Origin: CADEED01 sp035765415
Lineage (GTDB): Bacteria; Pseudomonadota; Gammaproteobacteria; Steroidobacterales; Steroidobacteraceae
Direction of reading: 5' to 3'
Assembly: GCA_035765415.1 (NCBI GenBank)
Contig: DASTXR010000047.1
Coordinates: forward strand, 1 to 64,000
DNA: 64,000 bases
Shown: positions 1-9,282 of the stretch, in pieces
How positions within the stretch are numbered: the first letter of the stretch is position 1
Layout: each line of letters opens with the position of its first letter
Made by a program: the position numbers and the translations under genes
Notes under the pieces: model-generated
Database searches by the model: none
Seen by the model: only the letters and a program-made list of their open reading frames with translations
Told to the model about the DNA's origin: nothing

Positions 1-13
1 CGCGGCACCTCAC

Positions 14-178
14 GAGGTCTGACCCCTTTTGCCCGCGAAGCGGGGAATTGGGGACTGTCCCCATTCCTTCACTCAAGCGCGCCCTCCGTTTCGCGCCGGA
101 AGCCTGTCCTTCTTCACGCGCTGACGCTCCACCACCGAGCCTCGTCCCCTTTTGCTGCAAATCAGGAATGTCCCCATT
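14..178. repeat. Dispersed palindromic repeat, copy 1 (two units)
   Basis: Two units in the same orientation lie at about 14-65 and 146-178. Read on the minus strand each starts AATGGGGACA, can fold on GGGGACAnTCCCC (perfect in the first unit) and runs into GCAAAAGGGG or GGCAAAAGGGG; the first continues into TCAGACCTC. Between them, at 119-133, is CGCTGACGCTCCACC, whose reverse complement also occurs in copy 2 at 9172-9186. The minus-strand icmF stop codon (TAA, 177-179) overlaps the AATGGGG end of the second unit. No ORF here looks genuine. The size and structure resemble REP/BIME-type intergenic elements. Confidence 0.75.
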
Positions 179-3100
179 ACATGTGGCGGCGGTACTGGCC
201 GCCGACTTCGTACAGCGCGCGAGTAATCTGCCCCAGCGAGCACACCTGCACGGTCTCCAGCAACTCGGCAAAGACATTGCCGCCACTCGCCGCAACCGAT
301 TGCAGGCGCTGCAGCGCCGCGGGCGCCACCTTCGCATGGCGCGCCTGGAATGCATGCACGGCGTCGACCTGCGCGCGCTGCTCTTCGTCGGACGCGCGAA
401 ACAACGGCGCTACCGCGTGTTCGCTGCCGCCGTGTTCATTGAGAAAGGTGTTCACGCCGACGATGGGCAGCGAACCGTCGTGCTTCCTCGTCTCGTACAG
501 CAGGCTCTCTTCCTGGATCTTGCCGCGCTGGTACATGGTTTCCATCGCGCCGAGCACGCCACCGCGTTCCGCCAGCGATTCGAATTCCTTGTAGACGGCC
601 TCCTCCACGAGGTCCGTCAGCGCCTGGATGGCGAACGAGCCCGACCACGGGTTCTGAATGCGGTTCAGGCCCAGCTCGCGATTGATGATGAGCTGGATGG
701 CGACCGCCCTGCGCACGCTCTCCTCGGTGGGAGTAGTCAGCGCCTCGTCGTAGGCGTTGGTGTGCAGTGAATTGCAGTTGTCGAACAGCGCATACATCGC
801 CTGCAGCGTGGTGCGGATGTCGTTGAACTGGATTTCGCGCGCGTGCAGGCTGCGGCCCGAAGTCTGGATGTGGTACTTCAGCATCTGGCTGCGCGGTCCG
901 GCCTTGTACACGTCGCGCATCGCGCGCGCCCAGATGCGCCGCGCCACGCGGCCAATGACCGCGTACTCGGCATCCATGCCATTGGAGAAGAAGAACGACA
1001 GGTTCGGCGCGAAGTCGTCGATCTTCATGCCCCGCGCCAGGTAGTACTCGACGATGGTGAATCCATTGGCGAGCGTGAACGCGAGCTGCGTGATCGGGTT
1101 CGCGCCGGCTTCCGCGATGTGATACCCGGAGATCGACACCGAATAGAAATTACGGACGTCGTTCTCGCTGAAGAACTGCTGCACGTCGCCCATCATGCGC
1201 AGCGCGAATTCGGTGGAGAAGATGCAGGTGTTCTGCGCCTGGTCCTCTTTCAGGATGTCGGCCTGCACCGTGCCGCGCACGCGCGACAGCGCCTCGGCGC
1301 GAAGCCGCGCGTATTCATCGGCGCTCAGCACGCCCATGCCAACCAGCTCGCGGCCACCCACGCCCAACAGACCCAGCCCTTCGCCACCGTGACCGGGCGG
1401 CAATTCGCCGCGATACACCGGCCAGCTATCGTCACCGGCGCCGGCGCGCTTCATGGCAGCTTCGGCGGCGTCCCAGCGTCCCGCTTCACGAAGGAACTGC
1501 TCGACGCGTTGATCGATGGCCGTATTCATGTACATGGCGAGGATCATCGGCGCCGGACCGTTGATGGTCATCGACACCGAAGTCGTCGCCGCACAGAGGT
1601 CGAAGCCCGAATAGAGCTTCTTCATGTCGTCGAGCGAAGCGATGGACACGCCGGAATTTCCCGTGCGCCCGAAGATGTCGGGGCGCGTGTCGGGATCCTC
1701 GCCGTACAAAGTGGTGGAATCGAAGGCCGTGGACAGCCGCGTGGCCTCGTGGCCCGCGGCGAGATAGTGGAAACGGCGATTGGTGCGCTCCGGCGCGCCC
1801 TCGCCGGCAAACATGCGCGTGGGGTCTTCCTCTTCGCGCCGATAGGGGTACACGCCGCCGGTATACGGAAACGTGCCGGGGAGATTTTCGTTCTGCAGGA
1901 AATCGAGGATTTCGCCCCAGCCCTTGAGATTGGGCGCGGCGAGCTTGGGGATGGGCGTGTGGCTCAGCGACTCGGAGTAGTTTTCGCCGCGCACCTCCCG
2001 GCCACGCACGGTGTATGAATACTCGCGAGCCGTCACCCCCTGCGCGCGCCCGGGCCATGCGCGCAGCGCAGCCAGCGCCTCGGCGCCAATGTCGCCGAGC
2101 GCGGTGTTGTACGCCGCGTGCAACGCATCGAGCGCGGGATTCTGCCCGTCCGCGGCCGCGGCGGGAGTCAGTGGCTCGGGAAGCGCGGGATCGTCGAGCG
2201 CCTGCAGCGATAGATAGACCCCGTGCGCACGACGGGCCGCATCCGCGCGGCGCGCGGCGACACTGCTCTCCTCGCGTCCGCGCGCGGCGATCTCCGCCAG
2301 GTAACGCGATCGGGCGGACGGAACCAGCGGATCGCGCGAGACGAACTCGGTGGGCGCCACGGCGAGCGGCACGGCCTCACTGGTCCATCGGCCCTGCTCG
2401 CCGCATTCCTCATCGAGCGCGCGGCACAAGGAAAGGAACAGGCGGTTGACGCCCGGATCGTTGAAGCGGCTGGCGATGGTGGGAAACACCGGCAGAACAT
2501 CGTCGGGCAGTTTCATGCGGTCGGGGTGATTCCGGCGCCACTGCTTGCGCACGTCGCGCAACGCATCTTCGGCGCCGCGTTTCTCGAACTTGTTGAGCAC
2601 GATCATGTCGGCGAAGTCGAGCATGTCGATCTTCTCGAGCTGGCTTGCGGCACCGTACTCGGCGGTCATGACGTACAACGACAGGTCGGCAACGTCGACG
2701 ATCTCCGTGTCGCTCTGGCCGATGCCCGCGGTCTCCACGACGATGAGATCGAAGCCCACTGCGCGATAGAGCGCGATGACGTCCGCGAGCACCGCACTGG
2801 TCGCGAGGTGCTGGCGGCGGGTCGCCAGCGAGCGCATGAACACGTTGGGCGCCGACAGGGAGTTCATGCGGATGCGATCGCCTAACAAGGCCCCACCGGA
2901 ACGCCGGCGCGTGGGGTCGACGGCGACCACCGCCACGTTGCGATCGGGAAACTGGCGCAGGAAGCGCTGCAGCAACTCGTCGGTGAGCGAGCTCTTGCCG
3001 GCGCCACCCGTGCCGGTGAGGCCGACGACGGGCGCGCGCTGCGGATTGGCGATGCCCGCGCTCAACAGCCGGCGCAGGTCGTCGACACTGGTATCGCCAC

Positions 3101-3641
3101 GCCCATCGTCACCGGTTCCGCCTTCGAGCAGGGTGATGGCATGTGCGATCGCGCCGTGGTCGTGCACGTTGGGCATGCGGGCTGTCGCGTCGCCCTCGTT
3201 GCCCCCTCCGGGCCGGCGCCCGACGCGCGCAAACACATCGGCGATCATTCCGTTGAGCCCCAGGCTGCGCCCGTCTTCCGGCGTGTAGATCTTGGCGACG
3301 CCATAGGCTTCGAGCGCCGCGATTTCGTCCGGCGAGATCGTGCCGCCACCACCCACCACCACGCGGATATGCGTGGCGCCGCGCTCACGCAGCATGTCGA
3401 TCATGTAGCGGAAGTATTCGTTGTGCCCGCCCTGGTAGCTGCTGACGGCAATGGCGTCGGCATCCTCGGCGATGGCGGCGCGCACGATGTCGGCAACGCT
3501 GCGGTTGTGGCCGAGGTGCACCACCTCCGCGCCGCCCGACTGCAGCAGCCGGCGGATCATGTTGATGGCGGCGTCGTGACCGTCGAACAGCGACGCGGCG
3601 CTGACGAACCTCAGCGGCCGGCCTGGCTCTGGTGGCTTCAT
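177..3641 (-). CDS. icmF: Fused isobutyryl-CoA mutase IcmF
   Basis: Adenosylcobalamin-dependent acyl-CoA mutase fused to its own G-protein chaperone; it interconverts isobutyryl-CoA and n-butyryl-CoA (some relatives use isovaleryl/pivalyl-CoA). The 1154 residues show the expected order. First is a B12-binding domain with the DGHDA cobalt-ligand motif (His22) and VVGGGGT. Next is a MeaI-type GTPase with Walker A GTGGAGKS at about 209-216. A linker and the large TIM-barrel mutase domain (about 560-1150) follow. The length matches full IcmF, so both halves are present. It starts at ATG 3641, back-to-back with a TetR gene, and its TAA stop abuts a dispersed repeat. Neighbouring thiolase, HSD10-like dehydrogenase and ETF-QO suggest use in branched or short-chain acyl-CoA breakdown. 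Exact substrate cannot be read from the sequence. Confidence 0.95.
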   Translation of the reverse strand: MKPPEPGRPLRFVSAASLFDGHDAAINMIRRLLQSGGAEVVHLGHNRSVADIVRAAIAEDADAIAVSSYQGGHNEYFRYMIDMLRERGATHIRVVVGGGGTISPDEIAALEAYGVAKIYTPEDGRSLGLNGMIADVFARVGRRPGGGNEGDATARMPNVHDHGAIAHAITLLEGGTGDDGRGDTSVDDLRRLLSAGIANPQRAPVVGLTGTGGAGKSSLTDELLQRFLRQFPDRNVAVVAVDPTRRRSGGALLGDRIRMNSLSAPNVFMRSLATRRQHLATSAVLADVIALYRAVGFDLIVVETAGIGQSDTEIVDVADLSLYVMTAEYGAASQLEKIDMLDFADMIVLNKFEKRGAEDALRDVRKQWRRNHPDRMKLPDDVLPVFPTIASRFNDPGVNRLFLSLCRALDEECGEQGRWTSEAVPLAVAPTEFVSRDPLVPSARSRYLAEIAARGREESSVAARRADAARRAHGVYLSLQALDDPALPEPLTPAAAADGQNPALDALHAAYNTALGDIGAEALAALRAWPGRAQGVTAREYSYTVRGREVRGENYSESLSHTPIPKLAAPNLKGWGEILDFLQNENLPGTFPYTGGVYPYRREEEDPTRMFAGEGAPERTNRRFHYLAAGHEATRLSTAFDSTTLYGEDPDTRPDIFGRTGNSGVSIASLDDMKKLYSGFDLCAATTSVSMTINGPAPMILAMYMNTAIDQRVEQFLREAGRWDAAEAAMKRAGAGDDSWPVYRGELPPGHGGEGLGLLGVGGRELVGMGVLSADEYARLRAEALSRVRGTVQADILKEDQAQNTCIFSTEFALRMMGDVQQFFSENDVRNFYSVSISGYHIAEAGANPITQLAFTLANGFTIVEYYLARGMKIDDFAPNLSFFFSNGMDAEYAVIGRVARRIWARAMRDVYKAGPRSQMLKYHIQTSGRSLHAREIQFNDIRTTLQAMYALFDNCNSLHTNAYDEALTTPTEESVRRAVAIQLIINRELGLNRIQNPWSGSFAIQALTDLVEEAVYKEFESLAERGGVLGAMETMYQRGKIQEESLLYETRKHDGSLPIVGVNTFLNEHGGSEHAVAPLFRASDEEQRAQVDAVHAFQARHAKVAPAALQRLQSVAASGGNVFAELLETVQVCSLGQITRALYEVGGQYRRHM

Positions 3642-3642
3642 G

Positions 3643-3667
3643 TTACTGACTGGTAAGATGGGTTACC
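3643..3667. promoter_or_regulatory. Candidate TetR operator between icmF and tetR
   Basis: Two overlapping inverted repeats sit directly at the icmF start: TTAC-N6-GTAA (3643-3656) and GGTAA-N6-TTACC (3652-3667). They share the central GGTAA half-site. Palindromes of this size in a divergent TetR intergenic region are typical autoregulatory operators. Its position argues that the TetR CDS starts downstream at 3694 and not at 3640. Confidence 0.55.
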
Positions 3668-3693
3668 GAAGAGTATCACGAGCGCCCCGGCCG

Positions 3694-4353
3694 ATGCCCG
3701 CCACCGCGAAGAAAGCCAGACCCAGGAAGGACCTGGCCGCCGCCCCCTCCCCCTGGGAAACACGCCGCCGCAACAGCGCCGGGCATGCGCTGAAACGCGA
3801 TGCCGTCATCCTTGCTGCGGCGCGGGCGTTCCGCGAGCGCGGCTATCACAACACCTCGCTCGACGACCTCGCCGCCAGCCTCAAGGTGACCAAGCCCACA
3901 CTCTATTTATATGTGCCGAACAAGGAAGCCATCCTGTTCGAGTGTTTTCGGGCCGGCCTGGCGCAGATCCAGGGCACGCTCGACGAATGTGAAAGCGCCG
4001 CGGGGCCGGCGCGCGAGCGGCTGTTCGCGTTCATCCGCGGTTATGCCGCGGCTATCGTCGGCGACTTCGGGTGGTGCATGCTGCGCGCCGAAGACCAGCA
4101 CCTCGGGGCCACGATGAGCCGCCGCATCAAACTACTGAAAACGGGCATCGACAAGCGCATGCGCGCGCTCATCGAAGCCGGTGTCGCCGACGGCTCGATC
4201 CGCAACTGCGACATCCGCATGACCGCCTTCGCGCTGGCCGGCGCCCTCAACTGGATGGGCCACTGGTATCGCGAAGACGCCACGCTCAAGCCGGACGAAA
4301 TTGCCGATCGATTTATCGACGTGTTCAATCGCGGCCTCCGCGGCCGCGATTGA
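3694..4353 (+). CDS. TetR/AcrR family transcriptional regulator
   Basis: A 219-residue one-component repressor. The N-terminal helix-turn-helix is clear (RDAVILAAARAFRERGYHNT, then LKVTKPTLYLYVPNKEAIL). The C-terminal ligand domain resembles TetR_C regulators of fatty-acid and acyl-CoA degradation. The reading frame is open from 3640, but ATG 3694 is preferred because the upstream segment covers the inverted-repeat operator and the 3640 start would overlap the icmF start codon. It is divergent from icmF and 46 bp upstream of the thiolase. Regulation of icmF and the thiolase-SDR-ETFQO run is therefore plausible; the acyl-CoA ligand is inference. Confidence 0.88.
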   Translation: MPATAKKARPRKDLAAAPSPWETRRRNSAGHALKRDAVILAAARAFRERGYHNTSLDDLAASLKVTKPTLYLYVPNKEAILFECFRAGLAQIQGTLDECESAAGPARERLFAFIRGYAAAIVGDFGWCMLRAEDQHLGATMSRRIKLLKTGIDKRMRALIEAGVADGSIRNCDIRMTAFALAGALNWMGHWYREDATLKPDEIADRFIDVFNRGLRGRD

Positions 4354-4399
4354 CGAGACTAATACGCGGCCACCGTGGCCGCGATGGATGGAGAGTTTC

Positions 4400-5581
4400 A
4401 TGGACAACCGACAAGTCATCATCGCCGCAGCCACGCGCACCCCCATTGGCGCCTTCCAGGGCGTGCTCTCGCCGGTTACGGCGCCGCAACTCGGCGCCGC
4501 CGCCATCAAGGGTGCGCTCGCCGCCGCGGGAATCGCCGGCGGCGACATCCAGGAAGTCATCATGGGGTGCGTATTGCCCGCGGGCCTCGGGCAGGCGCCG
4601 GCGCGCCAGGCGGCGCTCGGCGCGGGCATTCCCGCCGGCGTACCCACCACCACCATCAACAAGATGTGCGGTTCGGGGATGAAGGCCATCATGATGGCCG
4701 CCGACCAGATTCGCGCCGGCGAGGCGGAGCGCGCCGTGGCCGGCGGGCTCGAATCGATGAGCAACGCGCCCTATCTACTGCCCAAGGCGCGTTCCGGCAT
4801 GCGCATGGGCCACGGCGAGTTGCTCGATCACATGTTCTACGACGGTCTGCAGAGCCCGTTCGACGGCCAGCTCATGGGCGTGTTCGCCGAGAACACGGCG
4901 CAGAAATACGCGTTCACGCGCGCCGACCAGGATTCGTTCGCCACCGAATCCACGCAGCGCGCGCTGAAGGCGGTCAATTCCGGCGCGTTCGCGGCGGAGA
5001 TCACGCCGGTCACGGTCAAGAGCCGCAAAGGTGAGGTGGTGGTCGACAAGGACGAAACGCCTTTCACCGTCGACCTCGCCAAGATCGCCACGCTGAAGCC
5101 GGCGTTCCGCAAGGACGGCACGGTGACCGCCGCATCCTCTTCGTCGATTTCCGACGGTGCCGCGGCCGCGGTGTTGATGTCGGCCGCCGAAGCCGAGCGT
5201 CGCGGCGTCAAGCCGCTGGCGCGCATCCTCGGTTATGCGAGCTTTTCGCACGAGCCCGAGTGGTTCACCACCGCACCCGCGGGGGCCATCCAGAAACTGC
5301 TCGCCAAACTTGCGTGGAAGGCCGGCGATGTCCACCTGTATGAGGTGAACGAAGCCTTCGCCGCGGTGACCATGGCGGCCATGCGCGACGTGGGCTTCGA
5401 CCACGCACGCACCAACGTCAATGGCGGTGCATGCGCGCTCGGACATCCTATCGGGGCCACGGGGGCACGCATCGTCGCCACCCTGGTGCACGCTCTGCGT
5501 GCACGCGGCGGCGGCCGCGGCATCGCTTCGTTATGTATCGGCGGCGGCGAGGCAACCGCCATCGCGGTCGAGGTCCCCTGA
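4400..5581 (+). CDS. atoB: Acetyl-CoA C-acetyltransferase (thiolase)
   Basis: Thiolase II family, 393 residues. It condenses or cleaves acetoacetyl-CoA/3-ketoacyl-CoA. The nucleophilic cysteine is Cys90 in NKMCGSGMKA. The catalytic His is in NEAFAAV, and the C-terminal GHPIGATGARI and CIGGGEA loops are intact. ATG 4400 is chosen because a GGAGAG ribosome site precedes it and family alignment begins there; the frame is open further upstream without homology. Degradative and biosynthetic (PhaA-type) roles cannot be separated from sequence. It could supply the last step for acetoacetyl-CoA made by the scoAB CoA-transferase about 7 kb away. Confidence 0.93.
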   Translation: MDNRQVIIAAATRTPIGAFQGVLSPVTAPQLGAAAIKGALAAAGIAGGDIQEVIMGCVLPAGLGQAPARQAALGAGIPAGVPTTTINKMCGSGMKAIMMAADQIRAGEAERAVAGGLESMSNAPYLLPKARSGMRMGHGELLDHMFYDGLQSPFDGQLMGVFAENTAQKYAFTRADQDSFATESTQRALKAVNSGAFAAEITPVTVKSRKGEVVVDKDETPFTVDLAKIATLKPAFRKDGTVTAASSSSISDGAAAAVLMSAAEAERRGVKPLARILGYASFSHEPEWFTTAPAGAIQKLLAKLAWKAGDVHLYEVNEAFAAVTMAAMRDVGFDHARTNVNGGACALGHPIGATGARIVATLVHALRARGGGRGIASLCIGGGEATAIAVEVP

Positions 5582-5633
5582 ATCGCGCGCTGAGATATGC
5601 TGTGCGCGCTTTGCACAGGGTTGAGGAATTCCA

Positions 5634-6401
5634 ATGAAGTACGCAGACGCGCGCGCCGTGATCACCGGTGGCGCTTCGGGTCTCGGCAACGCCGTGGCGC
5701 AACACGTCGTGGCCGCGGGCGGCCGCGTCACGTTGTTAGATGTCCAGGAAGGCCCGGGCCTGGCGGCGGCCGCGGCGCTCGGACCGAAGGCCTTCTACGC
5801 AAAGTGCGACGTCACCTCGGAAGCCGAGGTCAATGCGGCGATGGAGTCCGCGCGCGCCTCCATGGACGGCATCAACCTCCTGGTCAACTGCGCGGGCGTG
5901 ATCGGCGCGGGCCGCGTGCTCGGCAAGAACGGGCCGATGGCCGGTGACTTCTTCACGCGCGTCGTGCACATCAACCTCATCGGCACCTTCCTGTGCGACA
6001 AGGCGGCCGCGGCCATCATGCAGTCCAACACGCCGTCGGCCGACGGCGAACGCGGCGTGATCGTGCATACATCTTCCGTCGCGGCATTCGAAGGGCAGAT
6101 CGGCCAGGCCGCGTATTCGGCCACCAAGGCCGCCGTTGCCGGCATGACGCTGCCCATCGCGCGTGAGCTTGCGATGTTCGGCATCCGCGTCTGTTCGCTG
6201 GCGCCGGGAATCTTCAGCACGCCGATGCTCGGGGCCATGCCACAAGAGCTGCAGGACTCGCTCGGCAAGCAGGTGCCGTTCCCGCCTCGCCTGGGCAAAC
6301 CCGAAGAATTCGCAGCCCTGGTGCAGACCATCTTCGAAGTGCCCTACCTCAATGGCGAAACCATCCGTCTCGATGGCGCCATCCGCATGCAGCCGAAGTA
6401 G
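5634..6401 (+). CDS. SDR-family 3-hydroxyacyl-CoA dehydrogenase (HSD10-like)
   Basis: Short-chain dehydrogenase, 255 residues. It has an N-terminal NAD-binding TGGASGLG, the NCAGV loop and the YSATK catalytic Tyr/Lys. The long insert after the NCAG motif (KNGPMAGDFFTRVV) and the C-terminal NGETIRLDGAIRM tail are features of type II 3-hydroxyacyl-CoA dehydrogenases (HSD17B10/ERAB). These oxidise 2-methyl-3-hydroxybutyryl-CoA and other short 3-hydroxyacyl-CoAs. It is 52 bp after the thiolase and 3 bp before ETF-QO, consistent with one beta-oxidation operon. Start ATG follows a GAGGAAT ribosome site. Confidence 0.88.
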   Translation: MKYADARAVITGGASGLGNAVAQHVVAAGGRVTLLDVQEGPGLAAAAALGPKAFYAKCDVTSEAEVNAAMESARASMDGINLLVNCAGVIGAGRVLGKNGPMAGDFFTRVVHINLIGTFLCDKAAAAIMQSNTPSADGERGVIVHTSSVAAFEGQIGQAAYSATKAAVAGMTLPIARELAMFGIRVCSLAPGIFSTPMLGAMPQELQDSLGKQVPFPPRLGKPEEFAALVQTIFEVPYLNGETIRLDGAIRMQPK

Positions 6402-6404
6402 TCC

Positions 6405-8018
6405 ATGAACACGGGACCGGCATTGCGTGATGTCATGGAGTACGACGTGGCCGTGGTCGGCGGCGGGCCCGCCGGCCTGTCGGCGGCGATTCGCCTCAAA
6501 CAACTTCGCCCCGAGCTCACCGTCTGCATCCTCGAGAAGGGCTCGACCATCGGCGCGCATTCCCTGTCGGGGGCGGTGCTCGAACCCGGTCCGCTGGATG
6601 CCCTGCTTCCCGAGTGGCGCAACGCGCCGCTGCCCATCAAGGTGCCGGTCACGCGCGATGAATTCCGCCTGCTCGGCGCCAGGAGCAGCCGGCGAGTGCC
6701 GTGGTTTCCGCAGTCGCTGCACAACGCGGGCAACTTCATCGTTTCGCTGGGCGGGCTCAACCAGTGGCTCGCCACGCAGGCCGAGCAGCTCGGCATCGAC
6801 GTGTTCGCAGGATTCGCCGCCGCGCTGCCGCTGTTCGCCGACGACGGCTCGGTGTCCGGCGTGCAGATAGGCGACATGGGCGTGCAGCACGACGGCACTC
6901 GTGGCCCTAACTACACCGCCGGCCCGGAAGTACACGCGAAGCTCACGATCATCGCCGAGGGCTGCCGGGGCAGCCTGTCCAAGCAGCTCATCAAGCGCTA
7001 CAAACTCGACGCCGGCTGCGACCCGCAGGTGTACGCGCTGGGCATGAAGGAACTGTGGCAGTTGCCGCCCGGACGCGTGCAGCCCGGCCTGGTGCAGCAC
7101 AGCCTCGGCTGGCCGCTCGACTCCCGCACCTATGGCGGCAGTTTCGTCTATCACCTCGACGACAATCGTGCCTACGTCGGATTCGTGACCGGGCTCGATT
7201 ACATCGATCCGCGCTTCAGCCCGTTCGAGGCCTTCCAGCAGTTCAAACATCATCCCGAGATGCATGCGTTCCTGCAGGGCGGCGAGATCCTGTCGGCCGG
7301 CGCGCGCAGCATCTCCGCGGGCGGCTGGCAGTCGATGCCCAAACTCGAGATGCCGGGCGCGGTGCTCATCGGCGATGCGGCGGGCACGCTCAACGTGCCG
7401 AAGATCAAGGGCATTCACCAGGCTATCCGCTGCGGTGTGGCGGCGGCCGAATATTTCGCCGCCACCGACACGAGCATTGGCTTCGATGCCGAGTGGCGCA
7501 AGTCCGCGGCCGTGGCCGAGCTTCGCGAAGTGCGCAACATCAAGCCGGGTTTCAAGCGCGGCATGTGGCTTGGAATGCTCAATGCCGGCATCGAGAGCCT
7601 GCTCGGCGGGCGCACTCCCTGGACCCTGCGCAATGTCGCGAGTTATCCACTCGAAAAGCTCGCCGAATACGATTCTCCGAACCGGCACTGGAAAAATCGC
7701 GACCTGCCGCCGCGCGACCGCCTGTCATCGGTGTTCTACGCGGTCACCGCGCATGACGAAGTGCAGCCTACCCACCTGCACGTGCGCGACCGCAACATCT
7801 GCGCCACCACCTGCGCGACGGAGTACGGCAATCCGTGCACGCGCTTCTGCCCCGCCGCGGTCTACGAGATGGTCGACGACGGCGCCGGCGGCAAGAAGCT
7901 GCACATCAACGCGGCCAACTGCGTGCACTGCAAGGCCTGCGACATCAAGGACCCGTACCAGATCATCGACTGGGTGACGCCCGAGGGCGGTTCCGGTCCC
8001 AACTACCAACTGCTGTGA
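6405..8018 (+). CDS. Electron-transfer flavoprotein-ubiquinone oxidoreductase
   Basis: Inner-membrane-associated flavo-iron-sulfur enzyme, 537 residues. It passes electrons from reduced ETF (from acyl-CoA dehydrogenases) to ubiquinone. The N terminus has the FAD dinucleotide fold (VAVVGGGPAGLSAAIRL). A second FAD motif, GAVLIGDAAG, follows. The C-terminal ferredoxin-like domain has the [4Fe-4S] cysteines, including CVHCKACDIKDP. The length is normal for the family. It follows the HSD10-like gene by 3 bp and its TGA overlaps the GTG of zapE. It links the acyl-CoA oxidation genes here to the respiratory chain. Confidence 0.95.
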   Translation: MNTGPALRDVMEYDVAVVGGGPAGLSAAIRLKQLRPELTVCILEKGSTIGAHSLSGAVLEPGPLDALLPEWRNAPLPIKVPVTRDEFRLLGARSSRRVPWFPQSLHNAGNFIVSLGGLNQWLATQAEQLGIDVFAGFAAALPLFADDGSVSGVQIGDMGVQHDGTRGPNYTAGPEVHAKLTIIAEGCRGSLSKQLIKRYKLDAGCDPQVYALGMKELWQLPPGRVQPGLVQHSLGWPLDSRTYGGSFVYHLDDNRAYVGFVTGLDYIDPRFSPFEAFQQFKHHPEMHAFLQGGEILSAGARSISAGGWQSMPKLEMPGAVLIGDAAGTLNVPKIKGIHQAIRCGVAAAEYFAATDTSIGFDAEWRKSAAVAELREVRNIKPGFKRGMWLGMLNAGIESLLGGRTPWTLRNVASYPLEKLAEYDSPNRHWKNRDLPPRDRLSSVFYAVTAHDEVQPTHLHVRDRNICATTCATEYGNPCTRFCPAAVYEMVDDGAGGKKLHINAANCVHCKACDIKDPYQIIDWVTPEGGSGPNYQLL

Positions 8019-9121
8019 CCAAACCCAACAACGTCCTCGGCGCAGCGTACGCCGTGGAGGTCGCCAAGCGCGGCTTCGCCGCCGACAATGCGCAGCTTGC
8101 GGCGGTGCGCCACCTCGAGCGACTGCGCGCCGAGCTCGCCGAAGCGGCGTCCGCGCCGTTTGGCAAACGCCTGCTGCGCGGACTCACGAATTCCGTCGCC
8201 GCGCCGAAAGGCGTCTATCTCTGGGGCGGCGTCGGCCGTGGCAAGACCTGGCTCATGGACCTCTTCTACGCCAGCCTTCCCCAGACTTCGAAGCGGCGCA
8301 CGCACTTCTATCGCTTCATGCAGGAAGTGCACGCCGACCTCAAGCGGTTGAAAGGCAAGCAGTCGCCGCTCGACGGCGTCGCCGACAAGATCGCCAAGAA
8401 GGCGCACGTCATCTGCTTCGACGAACTGTTCGTTTCGGACATCGCCGACGCGATGATCCTCGCCAACCTGTTCGAAGGTTTGATAAAGCGCGGCGTCGCG
8501 CTGGTGTTCACTTCCAACGTGAAGCCGAAGGAACTGTACAAAGGCGGGTTGCAGCGTGAACGCTTCCTGCCGACGATTGCGCTGCTCGAAAAACACTGCG
8601 AGATCGTGGCCGTGGATGGCGGCGTGGACTACCGGCTGCGGCAGCTCACCGCCGCGCCCATCTACCTGAGCAGCGGCGCCCCCGACACGCTGAAAAAGCT
8701 CGAGGAGCTGTTCGACGACCTCTCGGATGACGACGTCGAATCCGGCGGCACCATCACCGTGAACCACCGCAAGATCAAGGTGGTGCGCGAGAGCGAAAAC
8801 GTCATCTGGTTCGATTTCTCGGCCCTGTGCGAGGGGCCGCGCAGCCCCGCGGATTACGTGGCGGTCGCCAGCGAATATCAGTCGGTCATCATCGCCGGCG
8901 TGCCCGTGTTCGACGATGCCACCGACAATGCCGCGCGGCGGTTCATCTCGGTGATCGACGAGTTCTACGATCGCGGCGTCAACGTAGTCCTCTCCGCCGC
9001 CGCCGCTCCCGCGGAGCTGTACCGAGGGGAAAAACTCAAGTTCGAGTTCCAGCGCACCGCCAGTCGCCTCGTCGAGATGCAGAGCAAGGAATACCTGGCG
9101 AGCGCGCACCGCGCCGCGTAA
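8015..9121 (+). CDS. zapE: Cell division protein ZapE (AFG1-like ATPase)
   Basis: AFG1/LACE1-family P-loop ATPase, 368 residues from GTG 8015, which overlaps the ETF-QO stop (GTGA). Walker A is GGVGRGKT (71-78), followed by WLMDLFY; Walker B is HVICFDEL (about 131-138), followed by FVSDIADAM. The sensor region is FTSNVKPKELYKGGLQRERFLP. Known relatives act at the Z-ring in E. coli under low oxygen or heat, and in mitochondrial inner-membrane quality control. The frame is open upstream inside ETF-QO, but that part lacks family similarity. It ends 4 bp before the second repeat element. Confidence 0.9.
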   Translation: MTKPNNVLGAAYAVEVAKRGFAADNAQLAAVRHLERLRAELAEAASAPFGKRLLRGLTNSVAAPKGVYLWGGVGRGKTWLMDLFYASLPQTSKRRTHFYRFMQEVHADLKRLKGKQSPLDGVADKIAKKAHVICFDELFVSDIADAMILANLFEGLIKRGVALVFTSNVKPKELYKGGLQRERFLPTIALLEKHCEIVAVDGGVDYRLRQLTAAPIYLSSGAPDTLKKLEELFDDLSDDDVESGGTITVNHRKIKVVRESENVIWFDFSALCEGPRSPADYVAVASEYQSVIIAGVPVFDDATDNAARRFISVIDEFYDRGVNVVLSAAAAPAELYRGEKLKFEFQRTASRLVEMQSKEYLASAHRAA

Positions 9122-9124
9122 CGG

Positions 9125-9282
9125 AAATGGGGGCAGCCCCCATTTGCTAGCAAAAGGGGCCGGACCTCAACGGTGGAGCGTCAGCGTCGTGCCTCGATCC
9201 CCAATTGCAAGGGAATCGGAACTGAGGAGCTCCCCATTCGAGCCGCGTCCCATTTTGCTAGCAAATCAGGAATGTCCCCATT
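9125..9282. repeat. Dispersed palindromic repeat, copy 2 (inverted pair)
   Basis: A forward unit at about 9126-9169 has the hairpin AAATGGGGGCAGCCCCCATTT, then GCTAGCAAAAGGGGCC and GGACCTC. An inverted unit at 9251-9282 ends GGAATGTCCCCATT. Between them lie GGTGGAGCGTCAGCG (9172-9186, the reverse complement of a block in copy 1) and an internal CTCCCCATT. The element fills the gap between convergent zapE and the nitronate monooxygenase gene. The latter's final codons (Trp-Gly-His-Ser) and TGA stop are encoded by the element. Confidence 0.8.

Noticed and set aside
5736..7688. A 650-codon minus-strand open frame opposite the SDR and ETF-QO genes
   Set aside because: It spans two well-supported genes in antisense, with low-complexity Ala/Arg/His composition and no family motif.
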